Origin: Mixia osmundae IAM 14324
Lineage: Eukaryota; Basidiomycota; Mixiomycetes; Mixiales; Mixiaceae
Assembly (NCBI RefSeq): GCF_000708205.1
Contig: NW_014575554.1
Location: 434,001 to 498,000, forward strand
Reading direction: 5' to 3'
Length of the DNA: 64,000 nucleotides
Positions 22,303-33,338 of this stretch are shown in pieces. The notes below the pieces were generated by a model. It was not told the origin of the DNA and did not search any database. It saw only the letters and a program-made list of their open reading frames with translations. Numbering within the stretch: the first letter of the stretch is position 1; each line of letters opens with the position of its first letter. A program made the position numbers and the translations under genes.

Positions 22303-23422
22303 TCAGAGAGCGGCAGATGGGACTGCGTAGTACTGCTCGCGTTCGACATCTGCAGGCAATGGCCGCTGTATGGCACTGCAGTCGACTGGCTTGTAGCCTC
22401 GCTCTTGCATGAAGAGCACGTTGTAGCCGTACTGGCACCACTGTGGTGCAAGTAATTGCAAAAGCCGTTCGCGCACGTCTGGCTCGTAGATGTCCCAAGT
22501 GGCAAAGTTGCCCGACTTTCGACTCTTGTATGCCTCATGCTTGGAAGGCGTCTGTTCGAGCGCGCAGGCGATCGTCTCCAGCGACGGTCGCTGACCGTCC
22601 GGAAGCAAGAAGTTGACGAGCGAGCTGGTGGTCGTCAGTGGACTATCGTGCAAATCTTCGTATCGCATCAGAAGTTGAGGGATGGGGGCTAACGTCCAAT
22701 ATGCTGAGTGCATCTTGTATTGGTTGGCGAGAAATGCTAATGAGCGCCAGTGCTCGCGCATGTTAAAGGTTGTGAACTCTGCTTTTCGGCTTGTGTGTTT
22801 CTCTGGAGTGAACGGGGTGTTGGTGAAATGCCAGAGAGAGTGAATGGAGTCCAGCGGGTTACGGACAACACGAACAGCACGGTCGTAATACTTCCAGTGT
22901 TCCGCAGCCGCAGTGAGATTATCGTATTGTCTGCCGTGGCCATGTATGAAAAGCGGCTCGTGCGACTTGACGAAAAAGGAATTGTTACGCCCTGAGCACT
23001 CGTCTGTAAATGCCGTTGCCAGCATGCGGTCGCAGTAAAGAGCGCTTGTCGTGAAGCCTGTTGTTCTTTCGACAAGCGACCGTGTCCACGAGTTTCCGCT
23101 CCGAGGAAAACTGGCGAAGACAGTTTTGGGCAAGTTAGCGAGATCCGGATGTCTGACCGCAGGGCGCTCGAGCGCCTCGCAGTTCGTGGGTTTCATAGCT
23201 GAATAGAACTGCGATTCCCATGCGCCGCCAGACAGACTGACATCTTGTGTACCAAGCCGACCGGCGGAAATGTGCGACGTGCTGATCGAGGCGATAAAGC
23301 CAAATAACAGTGGCACACACAGCGGCGCTGCGTACTGTTTGAGCACTACATACTGACGTTAGCTGGGTAGTACGCTGCCACGATGGGTACGCACGACTCG
23401 GCTTGCTTCTGCGGGCCCTCAT
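22303..23422 (-). CDS. Membrane-anchored sulfotransferase (PAPS-dependent), probably C-terminal half of a fusion
   Basis: The sulfotransferase domain has the 5'-phosphosulfate loop FASFPRSGNSWTRSL and the 3'-phosphate motif RVVRNPLDSIHSLWH, both binding the sulfate donor PAPS. A hydrophobic anchor (APLCVPLLFGFIASIST) precedes it, giving type II Golgi topology. The main frame (22303-23345) has no usable ATG before the anchor. A 49-nt intron (23346-23394; donor GTGCGT, branch GCTAAC, acceptor TAG) joins it to MRARRSKPS at 23395-23422, which is in frame with the transporter upstream. So the enzyme either starts at the ATG at 23422, inside the transporter's tail, or is fused to the transporter; fusion is simpler. 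The acceptor substrate is unknown. Confidence 0.8.
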
Positions 23423-24683
23423 GGTGCCAAATTCCGGCGGGACGCTTCCGTCATCGTCAAACCGCTTATCAAGCTTGATCCAAACGCCGCTAGCAACAAG
23501 GCCGACGCCAGCCCATCCAAGCAGACCCACTTGCGTAAACGTGCTGAAGAGAAAAGCATTGAGCAGGATCGAGAAAAACTGCCGACAAGTCATCAGCATC
23601 GCACTGGTCAGAGCGCCATAGACTGCGATGGTATTGAAAAGGACAAGCAAGCCGGTCGTTGCTGTGGCTGATAGTAGCGCGATGTCGATCATCAGGGCTG
23701 GTGTCCGCATCATCAGCCAGATGGAGTGTCCCACCGTCGTCGACAGGGCGCCCAGACAGACGAGCAGCGCGATCAAGGCTGCCCAGGCGTTCACCCAGAC
23801 CATCTGCGTCAATACCGGGCCGCCCTTTGCAAAAGGATTAGCTTTGGCCGCAGCCGGGGTCTTGCCGAAGACGGTCTCTTGCGTTGTGGATGTCAGAGCG
23901 TCGAAGAACAGATAGCCCAAGAGAAGCAAGCCGCCGAGGATCGTATTGCCATCGCCGTGCGCCTTTGCATGACCCGCTTTGCCGGGCGACGAGACAGCGT
24001 AGGCGACAGAACCCGCCAGCACGACGGCGCCGGCGATCCATTCTCGGGTCTTATAGGTCTTGCGATAGACAAGTGCGCCCACAAGCAAGACTGGAACCAT
24101 CTTTGTGCACTTGGCTATCGATTGGGTCGTGAAGCCAACATGCCGCAAAGCATCATATTGACAGAATGTGGCAGCGAAATTGCAAAGCGCGACGGCGAGA
24201 TAGGCATGTATGGGGCTCGTTGGCTTTATCTTGTCCCAGACGGACTCGTTAGGGGCGTACACGTGCTGACTTGAGCCAGTCGGCCAGAGTGTGATGGTGA
24301 GACCGACGAGACAGCTCAACAAGCGATTGCAGAGCACCAGTACTGATGATGCAGTGAATCTTTCTTTGTCTGGGCCTGCCTCGCCAAGCATTAGCTTGAT
24401 CGCAATTGGATTGGTATGCCTGACCATATTCTGACTTCATGACCTTCTCCTGCAAGACACCATAGGTACTATAGATCGCAATGAGAGCCGCGCCATGAAG
24501 GGCCAAGCCCAACAGACTCTCCTGACGAGCTGGCGCGTTGATGATCAAAGGCTTCTCCGAAATAGGTGAGGGCAACGAAGATGGTGTGCCTCGTTCGGGC
24601 GACGAGTCAACCGCCGAGCGGTCCAACAACGGCGCGAAGCTAGCTGCTGAGCTATCGCGCGAGTGAATTTGGATGCCTGGCAT
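23395..24683 (-). CDS. PAPS transporter (SLC35B2/slalom type), probably N-terminal half of a fusion
   Basis: Nucleotide-sugar-transporter fold specific for 3'-phosphoadenosine 5'-phosphosulfate, working in the Golgi membrane. ATG at 24683 (MPGIQIHSRD). Exon 1 ends YGVLQEKVMKSEYG; a 49-nt intron (24376-24424) leads to PDKERFTASSVLVLCNRLLS. The key family block is FAATFCQYDALRHVGFTTQ followed by SIAKCTKMVPVLLVGALV, closely paralleling PAPST1 (WCQYEALKFVSFPTQVLAK). Later, LLLLGYLFFDALTSTTQE and CRQFFSILLNAFLF match the rest of the family. About ten hydrophobic segments. There is no stop codon before the downstream intron, so translation runs into the sulfotransferase. The full spliced frame would be 760 residues. 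Confidence 0.82.
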
Positions 24684-25101
24684 GCTGAGAAGAGAAGACA
24701 GCCAGCGGTCGTGATGATAATCTTCTTGATTGGTACCCCAGATGACTGTGCAGGCTTGCCGCAACACCGATGCCTTTGAAGTGCGCTCGAGAACTCGTCA
24801 GACGCCTATCAAGCTTCGCAATCGGGCCCCCGGGTCCACGGCATGAAACATCCCCGTGCTTCTGCTGCATGATGCTATGGCTTGACATTTGGAATGCAAC
24901 TTCTCCCTTATGGCAAAATGTCGCTCGTGTTCCGCCAAGTCCTTCGATAACTGCAGCGCCTCGCAGATCACCGATCAAGCGGGGCCTCTTCCATCGGACT
25001 AGATGAAAAATATCAATTAATTGCGAGCGCCACCAATCGTTGAGCGCATGTCAAGGACCGTCAGCTCAGGTTCCTATACACAAGCTAGTAGCAGTTCCGG
25101 A
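24684..25101. other. Divergent promoter region
   Basis: 418 bp between the starts of the transporter gene (minus) and the RRM gene (plus). No supported frame. An AT-rich segment lies near 25000-25025. It should hold both promoters. Confidence 0.5.
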
Positions 25102-26090
25102 ATGTCGCAAAAGCTCTTTGTTGGGTACGTCAGTCAGTCATAATCCGGTGATGCATCCTGCCCCCCAAAGTCAAGCGAGACAAAGGCGCACTCTCGGGTT
25201 ATGACGTTGCGATGCTCGACCTGGGCAATGTGGCCACTATGACGATGGCTGCCCGTCCTCGACGGTCATCGGTAGCTCTCATTACATATTGATGACCTCT
25301 ACAACATACTAGAGTCCAGTCGCGGCTAGATCATCACCGCCTCCTGTGCGCATCCCTCGAAAGCAAATGTGCTATGGCATTCTCTCATCGGTACTGACGG
25401 TCATTGCGATCCTCTTGCTTATCAACTTGTATGCATCACAGTGGTCTGGCCTGGGCCACGACCGATGACTCTCTCTTCTCTGCCTTCAGCCAATATGGTA
25501 GGTCCCTCTCCTGCCCGAACGAATTTGCACGTTGACACATTTTCGCCAGGTGAGGTCACAGACTGCATCGTCATGAAGGTCTGCATCGTTGTCTGAGTTC
25601 AGGGTAAACGACTGATAGCATTCACAGGATCGCGAGACGGGACGTTCGCGCGGATTCGGCTTCGTTACCATGTCCGACCCTGCTGCCGCTGAGCAAGCCA
25701 TTGAAGCGCTCAACAACGGCGACCTCGACGGACGCCAAGTCCGAGTCGACAAAGCTGCCGACCGTGGCGCGGGCGGCGGCGGTGGTCGCGGTGGTGAGTT
25801 TCCATGGTTGCTTGCTGTAGCTCTCCGCTGACGAGCAGCTCTAGGCTACGGTGGCGGCGGCGGCGGCTACGGCGGCGGCGGTGGTGGTTACTCCAGCGGT
25901 GGCGGTGGCGGTGGCTACGGCGGTCAAGGTATGAGCACGCCGGGCACTTGAGTTTCCAAGTCTAAATTTTGCTCACGCAGGCGGTGGCGGTGGCTACCGT
26001 GGTGGCTCGTCAGGCGGCTACGGCGGCGGTCAGGGCGGTGGCTACGGTCAGCAAAGCTCTGGCGGCGGCGGTGGCGGCGATCGCTGGTAA
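25102..26090 (+). CDS. Glycine-rich RNA-binding protein with one RRM
   Basis: ATG at 25102 gives MSQKLFVG (RNP2). A long intron (about 25125-25441, 317 nt) leads to [19 protein letters not shown] short exon at 25552-25578 gives EVTDCIVMK, then [17 protein letters not shown] (RNP1) and the end of the RRM ([15 protein letters not shown]). A C-terminal region of about 70 residues is almost pure Gly with Tyr and Arg (GGYGG repeats), split by two further short introns, and ends GGGGDRW. This is the class of cold-inducible glycine-rich RNA-binding proteins found across eukaryotes. Stop TAA at 26088. Confidence 0.9.
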
Positions 26091-26833
26091 TCCCTCGCAC
26101 ATGCTCAGCTCAGCTTTGACGACTTCTCGTCAATGGCTAGAGCTAGCGTTTGCTCAGAAAATGAAATGAATATACCAGACCGATATCATCAACGGTCATG
26201 CTCTCGTGCCATCCTACCCCATCCCACCTCTTCCACCTTCCTGTCAAAGCCTGCAAACCCTTTAGCCGATCTCCTACCGAACCTCATCAGAGGAACGATA
26301 ACCAGTCACGTTTCGTTCCTTTTCTCAGACAACAGTCAACACCCCAACCTATAAGTCAAACCGTCAAGACCCAAGAGTCCAGTCAGAATTACGAAGAAAC
26401 CTAGCTTGTGCGAGCCTGTCGATCGTGGCAAGCCTGAACGAGCAGCCGTTTCGCTCAAGACCTCAGAATGATCAATCAGCCAGAGTCAAAGTGCCCTATC
26501 AAATTTGCGATCCGACCGACCTTATCAAAGACCAATCCCCGCTCAAGCCGCGAAGAAGCATAGGAGAATGAAGCCATGCTCCCAGATTCTCGAGCCTGCG
26601 GAGCTTGAAAAGTGCAAAGCGAGCAGTCCAAACGGTGTTGTCTTGTTGTAGACAGTTGCAGCGTCCTTTTCTCAACTCGTGTGCAACAGCAAATGTACAA
26701 CAATAACACGGGCACGCAAAGTCGGTGCGACTACTTCTTGCGACGGTGCCGCTCATCTTCAGAAGAAGCTGTCTCTGCTTCCCTCTGCTTGAATTCGAGG
26801 GACTGCGAGGCCTGTGATCAGCGCCGGTCGACT
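26091..26833. other. Long convergent 3' intergenic stretch
   Basis: 743 bp between the stops of the RRM gene and EAF6. It begins pyrimidine-rich (near 26210-26260). Downstream of the EAF6 stop the minus strand carries a charged open stretch (26750-26820, read as QREAETASSEDERHRRKK with a stop) that could be an alternative EAF6 C-terminus reached by splicing; I could not make a splice in phase. Nothing else is supported. Confidence 0.4.
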
Positions 26834-27261
26834 TCAGTACGAACGGCGTGCCTTTTCGTACGTATCTGACGAGCGACTGAATAATCTTTCGTCTTCTCTG
26901 ACGTCCTGGGCGGGTATGCCGCTCAGTCTGTTGCGTTTTCGATCGGCCATGGCACTCGAGCTCGAGCTGGCTGCAGGCGGTTTGAGGTAGGCGTCGTAGC
27001 CTTTGACGATGTTGCCGAATGCAGGCAGCGATGAGGATGCATCTGGTTGAGCAGAGAGGTAGGAAGTCTCAAAGGCATGTATGTTTGCTTCTAGATTGAC
27101 CTGCAAAGGTCGTTAGCAGCATGCTCAGTCACGACATAGCTACTTGCTAGGTTACGATCGATCTGACGCTTGCGGGCTACAGCTGCAGTGAGATCTCTTC
27201 GCGAGTTCTCCAGGAGCTTCTTCAGGTCAGCTGGTGATAGCTGTGCTTCGCCGGTGCTCAT
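26834..27261 (-). CDS. EAF6: Chromatin modification-related protein Eaf6 (NuA4 subunit)
   Basis: Small subunit shared by NuA4-type and related histone acetyltransferase complexes. ATG at 27261 gives MSTGEAQLSPADLKKLLENS, a coiled coil continuing to ARKRQIDRNL. The next exon gives VNLEANIHAFETSYL and FGNIVKGYDAYL, matching the family signature NLERQIYAFEGSYL...YGNIIRGWDRYL. Joining the two in phase requires an intron at 27101-27147 whose donor is GCAAGT, with a CTAAC branch site and a CAG acceptor: a GC-AG intron. The conserved ERLFSRSS block follows and the frame stops at YEKARRSY. The extreme C-terminus may differ by alternative splicing. Confidence 0.88.
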
Positions 27262-27383
27262 CGTACACGCCGCGAGTTATTGCAGTCTTGCGTTGAACGT
27301 TGGACGCGCGTCAAGTCCATCACGAAGCTTGGCTTGGCGACGGACAGCATGCAATACAACGTCATAGCGCACAGCGCGGATCA

Positions 27384-28385
27384 TTAGTAGCCATTCGATT
27401 TGACCTCGAAGAACCTATGCTAGCGTCAGCGATTGTTTCTAGCAGAGATGAGATTGTACCTTTTGAGGTAGTAGATTTGCCATGCGCACACGACTGCCAG
27501 CAAGAGCATCTGCGCAAACGACCAGTACTTGACCCGATCATTTGTCGACTCGGCAGCTGTCACTCCGGTCAGTTGAAATTGTTGCAGTGAAGCGCGAGCA
27601 CGGACTATTGCGATGTAAGCGCTCGCGCACGACAATGTACTCTTGTTCGTCCTTGACAGCTTCGAGCGCGTTGGCGAGGGCCCTGATCTCTTTCTCTATT
27701 GGCGCGGTATGGCCTGAGCATACTCGTAAGTACAGCATGCTTGATGAGGTGAAAGATGCGCACCATCGTCTTCGACATACATGACGCCGTGTACATTGAA
27801 CGAGACTGTTTTGACAGCCACGGTGCTCATCTTATTGGAGAAGCAGTACGTGTATCGCCCACTATCATAGGGCATACGAAGGTTGAGCGCATGTCGAATT
27901 TGGGATGCAGAGCACTGACTCTTTGAAAGCGACAAAGTCATATGAGCCCGTATCTTGCTTGGTGTTGGCATACATGACATTCTCGTCCGGGTCTGTCATC
28001 TGTACGTTGGCAGGCTCAGTGCAAGCGAGACTAGCACAGAGCTGAGCGAGCCTCAAAGTCTATGTCGATGTGGCCACCGCCAGCAACTTGATACGTCACG
28101 GTCATCTGCCAAAGCATGAGCCTGCTTGCGGCCTGAGCAACACGCTGGACCCACTTTGTCTTCTGCGTGCAAGTCTTCGAAGAAGCATTCTTCTGTCGCA
28201 GGCTGCATCTCGATGGTGTGCGCTCGTGCGACCATCACTTGACTTGTTGCTAGCGCACATATCAGGAACAATGTGGCTTGCTGCAAGATTGACCGCCTTC
28301 GGTTGCCAGTCCGTCTGCTTTTGCATCGCTCTGCTGATCTCGCTGGTCCAGCCGAGGCCACTTTATCTGGCCAGTCTCGTGACAT
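27384..28385 (-). CDS. EMP24: p24-family COPII cargo receptor (Emp24-like)
   Basis: Type I membrane protein cycling between ER and Golgi, needed for GPI-protein export. A hydrophobic signal (ATLFLICALATSQVMVARA) is followed by HTIEMQPATEECFFEDL, the first GOLD-domain cysteine. Further exons give GGHIDIDFE, YTYCFSNKMSTVAVKTVSF (second cysteine), a coiled coil (IEKEIRALANALEAVKDEQEYI), a membrane helix (AQMLLLAVVCAWQIYYLKR) and a cytosolic tail FFEVKSNGY with the di-Phe ER-export signal. At least five introns. The ATG at 28385 puts about 30 charged residues before the signal peptide, so the true start may be downstream or in another exon. Confidence 0.8.
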
Positions 28386-28505
28386 CTGTTGAAGTGCGAT
28401 GGTTTGTGGACACGGCGCGCGCGACGCTCGACAAAGTGCGTGCTAATCTGACTCGCGACGTGCCATGACTTTACTTCGAGACAACAGAGCTACAACACAA
28501 CAGAC

Positions 28506-29464
28506 TCACAGAGCTTCGATCAGATCGCTCATCGACAGCGGCTCATCGTCCAGATAGCCAAAGTCGCTGTCATCCTCTGACCATCCTGCATCGTCATCAC
28601 TTTCGTACTTACTGTATCACCACGCGAATCAGAGTGCTGCAGCGTAGCACAGTATCAATGGCGTACCTGGCTGATGGCTTGGGAGCAGGTCTCACACCAG
28701 TGCCGTCACCTGGTGGTACGCGTCGCGCTTGATTTGCTGCCTTGATCGCATCCCGTCTGGCAATGATCTGCTGGTAGGCGATAGACTGCTCCAGTGAGAT
28801 CGCATTTGGCGCTTGCGTCTATGGAGCCCCGACTGCTTCAGCAGATGCAGGCATGGCAATGCTAGATCAAAACGCACATGATCTGCCGGTCCAGATTGTC
28901 CATGACGGTCTTGAGAGGGCATATCGTTTACGCTACTTGCGGCGGCCATGATGACGTCGTCTGACATGCCACCCGGGTCCGGGGGATCTCCTTCTAGATG
29001 CGTACCGTCGAGTCTTTTACCGATTTGCTTGACATCTTGCAGCTCCGAAATGCGGTTCTCGATGTTTGATCGGCGCGTTTGCACTCCTTCGACTCCACCG
29101 GGCAAGCTCTGGGCTAGACGTCTGTAAGCGTACAGAGCACGAGGTGCCCATAGAGTGAGCCGGGGCACCGACAGCAACGATGATGAGATGATAACACTTA
29201 CGGCTCGTTCAGCAGGGTGAGTGTTCGTGCGAGCATCTGTTCGAGTTCGTCCATGTTGTAGTCCGATAGATTGCGCTCCTTGCCCTTGCGAGTAACGCTC
29301 ATCCGGGTGGGCAGGAACGGACTGACAGGCTGTTTTGGTCTCTGGCTGGCCGGTGCTCGCGCGGCGTCGTATCGAGCTGAAACTGCTCCCTTAAAATTTG
29401 ACTGGCCATTAGGAACGATAACAGATGATGTCGATACCGCAGGAGGTAGCTTCAGACCGTTCAT
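28506..29464 (-). CDS. Uncharacterised acidic protein with helical core
   Basis: Spliced minus-strand gene between EMP24 and H2A.Z. The first exon (ATG 29464; the frame is open further upstream without an ATG) is Ser/Pro-rich with SVTRKGKERNLSDYNMDELE and MLARTLTLLNEP. Next come RRLAQSLPGGVEGVQTRR and SNIENRISELQDVKQIGKRL, then a helix ISLEQSIAYQQIIARRDA (partly inferred), and the C-terminus SDDDAGWSEDDSDFGYLDDE followed by PLSMSDLIEAL. The block from MLARTLTLL to ISEL distantly recalls the leucine-rich Gdown1/POLR2M region, but I do not claim it. Introns at about 29180-29205, 28800-28880 and 28610-28670. Confidence 0.6.
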
Positions 29465-29716
29465 GGCGCCTTGCAATTCGGCTAGACCGGGGCGGTTCGT
29501 CACTGACTTGCGTAACACGTCATTGTGGCGATTACTAGAGACGCGCCTTGTTTTGATAAATCATCCAGCCGGTTCAGCTGCAAAACTTGCTTTGACTCAC
29601 CTGTCAGGTCAGTGATGAGGCCAGAAGCAGCGCGAGTACGCTGATCGTGGCTTTGTATACCTTCTTATCGGTGCAGATCCGTCAAAGCGACAGCTAAACA
29701 CACTTCGCAAGCAAAC

Positions 29717-30475
29717 ATGTCATCGCAATCTGGCAAGTCAGGCAAGGTCGGCGGCAAAGGCAAGGCCGGCAAGACTGGCGGCGAAAAGTCCGCACAGCAG
29801 ACACGTTCGTCTAAGGCTGGCCTGCAGGTATGTCATCTTCTGGTTCTGCTCCCGCTTCGACGAGTCGCACACGATCCTCTCTTCTGGCTCTTTACACGCT
29901 TCGAGCGGCTCCAACATGCCCCAGCGTCTCTGCTGTGCGATTTCCACGGCGTCTATGACATCTATACACCCAATGACGCGTGCAGAAGCGCGAGGATGGC
30001 TTGCTGACAAGTCTGGACCGATCTGACAGTTCCCCGTCGGTCGTATCCACCGTTACCTCAAGCAACGCACCCAGAACAACATGCGCGTCGGTGCAAAGGC
30101 TGCCGTCTATGCTTCCGCGATTCTCGAATACCTCACTGCCGAGGTGCTCGAGTTGGCTGGCAAGTCTTCCCTCTCAGAGAGCGCGTGCACTCTGGCTGAT
30201 CACTCTCCTGCGCGATCAGGTAACGCCGCCAAGGATCTCAGAGTAAAGCGTATTGCTCCAAGACATCTTCAGCTTGCCATTCGTGGAGACGAGGAGCTCG
30301 ATACGCTCGTAAAGGCGACCATCGCTGGTGGTGGTGTCCTGCCTCACATTCACAAGGCACGTCTCACTGCTGCCCTCTGGCGTTCTGAGGCTGACGCATG
30401 TCTGTACAGAATCTGCTCGCCAAGACGGGACCGCCCAAGGGCAAGGGGCCTCAAGGAAAGGGCGTCGAGGCTTAA
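29717..30475 (+). CDS. HTZ1: Histone variant H2A.Z
   Basis: H2A variant placed at promoters by SWR1. The N-terminal tail [20 protein letters not shown] is followed by a 202-nt intron (about 29828-30029), [14 protein letters not shown] and [21 protein letters not shown]. After a second intron comes [19 protein letters not shown] and [18 protein letters not shown], which is diagnostic of H2A.Z rather than canonical H2A. The C-terminus is [20 protein letters not shown] plus A. The second intron (30160-30219) needs a GC donor (GCAAGT) to keep the invariant ELAGNA in frame. The third (from about 30357) also appears to begin GCACGT. The transcript thus seems to use one, probably two, GC-AG introns. 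Confidence 0.93.
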
Positions 30476-31263
30476 TCGCGTCTCTTTCTCCTCCTCACTG
30501 CTGTGCCAATGTTTACGCGTCTCTGTCAGCCCTTGTAAGACAGCACGACGCTGCGTCGCAGCAGTTCTGCCAGGGTATTCGAAGACAGTGCAAAGACCAA
30601 GCAGGATACCCTCGCCACCTTGTGCCTTATACTTTTGACTTTTGCTTCCATTTTTGTCGTTTACAACGTGTGCTTTGCTCGCCTGCCCTTTGATCGGGAA
30701 TGCTCTGAACATGCGTGGACATGCTATGGACGGCATGCTCGGCATCAAATGATGCAATACGCTCTGTACCAGCCGAGAGGAAAATAGATCTGCGAGCGGG
30801 TCTGGTTGTTTTCCGTCAATGATCGACACTTGCACGTGTCGTAAATTGCTGACCTTCTGAGCCACAAAGACGCATCCCTGTCACACAGCAGGTCAGAGCA
30901 GCACAGCGCGACAAGACCGTCAGCAAGCGCCGGGCCAGAACAGGATCATTGAGCTGTTCGCGACCAGCCTGCTGCTCACCTTGCGAGCGTGCCTTACCAT
31001 TCGACCAACACGCTGCCAAACGTTGCGGACTACGCATGACTGCCACCCACAACATGATACCTAGACCGTAGTCCGGCACGTAGCAATAGTTCCGTGGCTT
31101 CGAGAGGCAGCAAACGCTCGTTGACACTCATTTCGAGCTATACCCGTCATTTCACCGCCCACAATTCTCTTTACGGGAGCAGCTGGCCTGCAAACAAACC
31201 CGCGCAAGTAGTGGCTGAACCGCCAACTCGACTCAGCACTTGCGTCGGTCTGCGCGAGTCAAT
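30476..31263. other. Intergenic, no gene seen
   Basis: 788 bp between H2A.Z and the C2H2 gene, both on the plus strand. A 103-codon minus-strand frame (30816-31127) is Cys-rich but lacks any recognisable pattern and looks like chance. It probably holds the promoter of the next gene. Confidence 0.45.
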
Positions 31264-33236
31264 ATGGCATCTCATCATCAGCAAAAGGCAATCTCGCGCG
31301 AGGTCAGTGCTTTGTCGTGTCTGTCCATTTGCAGTGGCTGACGCACACGTACCAGCGCTCTGCGATAGACAATGCAGGCGCGCTCGCTACATCTCCAAGC
31401 GTCTCTTTGACGCTGGCCGCGTCGCAGCTCTCACTTGCATCCGGCACCGCGCCGGTCCCATTGAGCACGACGGGCAGGCAACACTCGGCAACGGCTTCCC
31501 ATTCCATCTCACCTACCACGAGCTTCAAGCAACGCAGACGGCCGTCAGCTTCGAGCATCTCTGCGTCTTACAAATCATCTCCTTCGACCGGTTCAGGCTT
31601 CACACTACGCGCGACAGACCCCGAATTCGAATCTGGCAGCATGTCGAGACGCAGAAGCTCCAGCAGGATACCCTACTCCAATAGTGTGTTCCGAGAGGCA
31701 GGCGGCAGTCAGCGCCTGGCAAGCTACACGGCTCCTAAGAATCGCGACCTCGGTCAGCCAGTACCTGCGCGTTCACGCGCTGCGCCATCTAGCACTCAAA
31801 CGCGTGTTCTTAGCGCCAGTATGCCCGTCGTCTCTCGCTTGCCGCGTCGTCCGTCTGCTACAGGCCAATCGACGGCCACAGAGGTACTCAGCACAAGCGC
31901 GCAAGGTCCGCAGAGAATGCCGAGTCGATCCTCTGCGTTCGCCGACAGCGACGACGAGGAGCAAGACGAAGAGAACGAGGAAGAGGCCCGCGCGCCGAGG
32001 AGATGCGCTCGTGGCGAGACACGACAAGTTGCAGCGCCACGAGAAAGCAGCGGAAGCCGTAGCAGCGGCGGACGGAAGACGCTACAATGCGAGAAATGCG
32101 CCAAAGTATACAGACACCCACAGTGTCTCATCAAACACCGATGGCAGCACACGATGGTGACTAGAAGCCCTCAAGCTGCATTAACGGAGCTGATACTCGT
32201 TGGGCAGTATTGGAAAGAAGCATCAAAGCTCATGCTGTCGAAGCATCAGCAAGTCGAGTTGCTCGAAGCTGCGGCCATTCTTGTCAATCCGCAATCGCTT
32301 CCTGCGGAGAAGGACTATTGGCCAGCTGCAGTCTCGCCTCCTATGTCAGGTTTGCTCGGCTCGGAACAGCTTAATTCGGAGATCCTTCGACAGAACTCGC
32401 TCAGGATGTCTGCCGCCATTGCTGGCTCCTTGCACGAGAATCGTGCGCAGTGGGGCAGCTTCTCGCAAGGCGGCATGGTCATCAAAGGGAGTGCAAGCAT
32501 CTCACAGGACCTCAGCGACTTCGAAGACGAGGAAGAGGAGGAGGATACAGATGAGCTCGGCGATCGCGATGGCTCAGATCCGTCACTGACAGCGTCTCAT
32601 CGCGAAGGCAGTGGCGGCGATGAAGGCATGTTCGACCTCGACGAGCAAGATGAAGAAGACGGCACAAAGCTCATTTCATGGAGTAAGGGTGCGCCAATAG
32701 AAGCAGCAGCATCTGTGCCTATTCTTGGCTATCAGCGCAGACGCTCCGGCTCGGGAACCACAAGCGAGGAGTCTCGGGGCAAAGAGAGTGGCTACGCAAG
32801 CACAGCAGCTACTTCGCAGCACGATCACATCCGTCAACACTCGGCAAATGCTGGCAAACCCATCGCAATTCAACCAAGCGGTTGGCATAATTCATCTACA
32901 GCCTATGCGCGTCACTCGCATCTCTACCCGTCTCCGTCCGTGTGGGAGGTGGGTACTGCTCAGCCGCAAAACTTGCAATCTGCGATGGCGTCCTCGGCGC
33001 CACCTATGGGCTTCTTCGAGGTCGGCAAACCGACCTTCACTGCCGAATTTGCGGACAGCGACGTTCGAGATCAGGCTCGTACGCGCACCGAGACGGTAGC
33101 CGAGGTGGACGAGTATGGGCGACCGATTCAGCACGTAGCGTCCCAATCCGATGGATCCACCATCTCACTCTCGCCGGAAACGCAGCAGTCAGAAGTTACG
33201 GCTAATTTTGACATTGAGATGGATCTCGAATCATAA
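31264..33236 (+). CDS. Single C2H2 zinc-finger protein, Ser-rich and acidic
   Basis: The start is set at ATG 31264, a 13-codon exon (MASHHQQKAISRE) joined by a 32-nt intron (31303-31334) to WLTHTYQRSAIDNAG; phase is kept. The region to residue 240 is Ser/Arg-rich with an acidic run (DSDDEEQDEENEEEAR). One C2H2 finger follows: LQCEKCAKVYRHPQCLIKHRWQH. After it, ASKLMLSKHQQVELLEAAAIL is a conserved-looking helical block that in other fungi sits just after this finger. The C-terminus is acidic and Ser-rich and ends in FDIEMDLES. Likely a nuclear regulator; the target is unknown. Confidence 0.75.
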
Positions 33237-33338
33237 TCAGTGCTGCGAGTCACACGCAGGCTGAACGAAGGAGCGGAGTGCATCAATAAATCTGTTGTTT
33301 TTGCAAGTCATCCACCATTTGTCAATAACAAGATGCTC

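Noticed and set aside
22303-23346. Sulfotransferase starting at 23346
   Set aside because: That codon is GTG and an in-frame stop lies just upstream. A spliced start or a fusion explains the membrane anchor better.
30816-31127. 103-codon minus-strand frame as a gene
   Set aside because: Cys-rich but without domain, start context or splice pattern; lies in a promoter-type gap.
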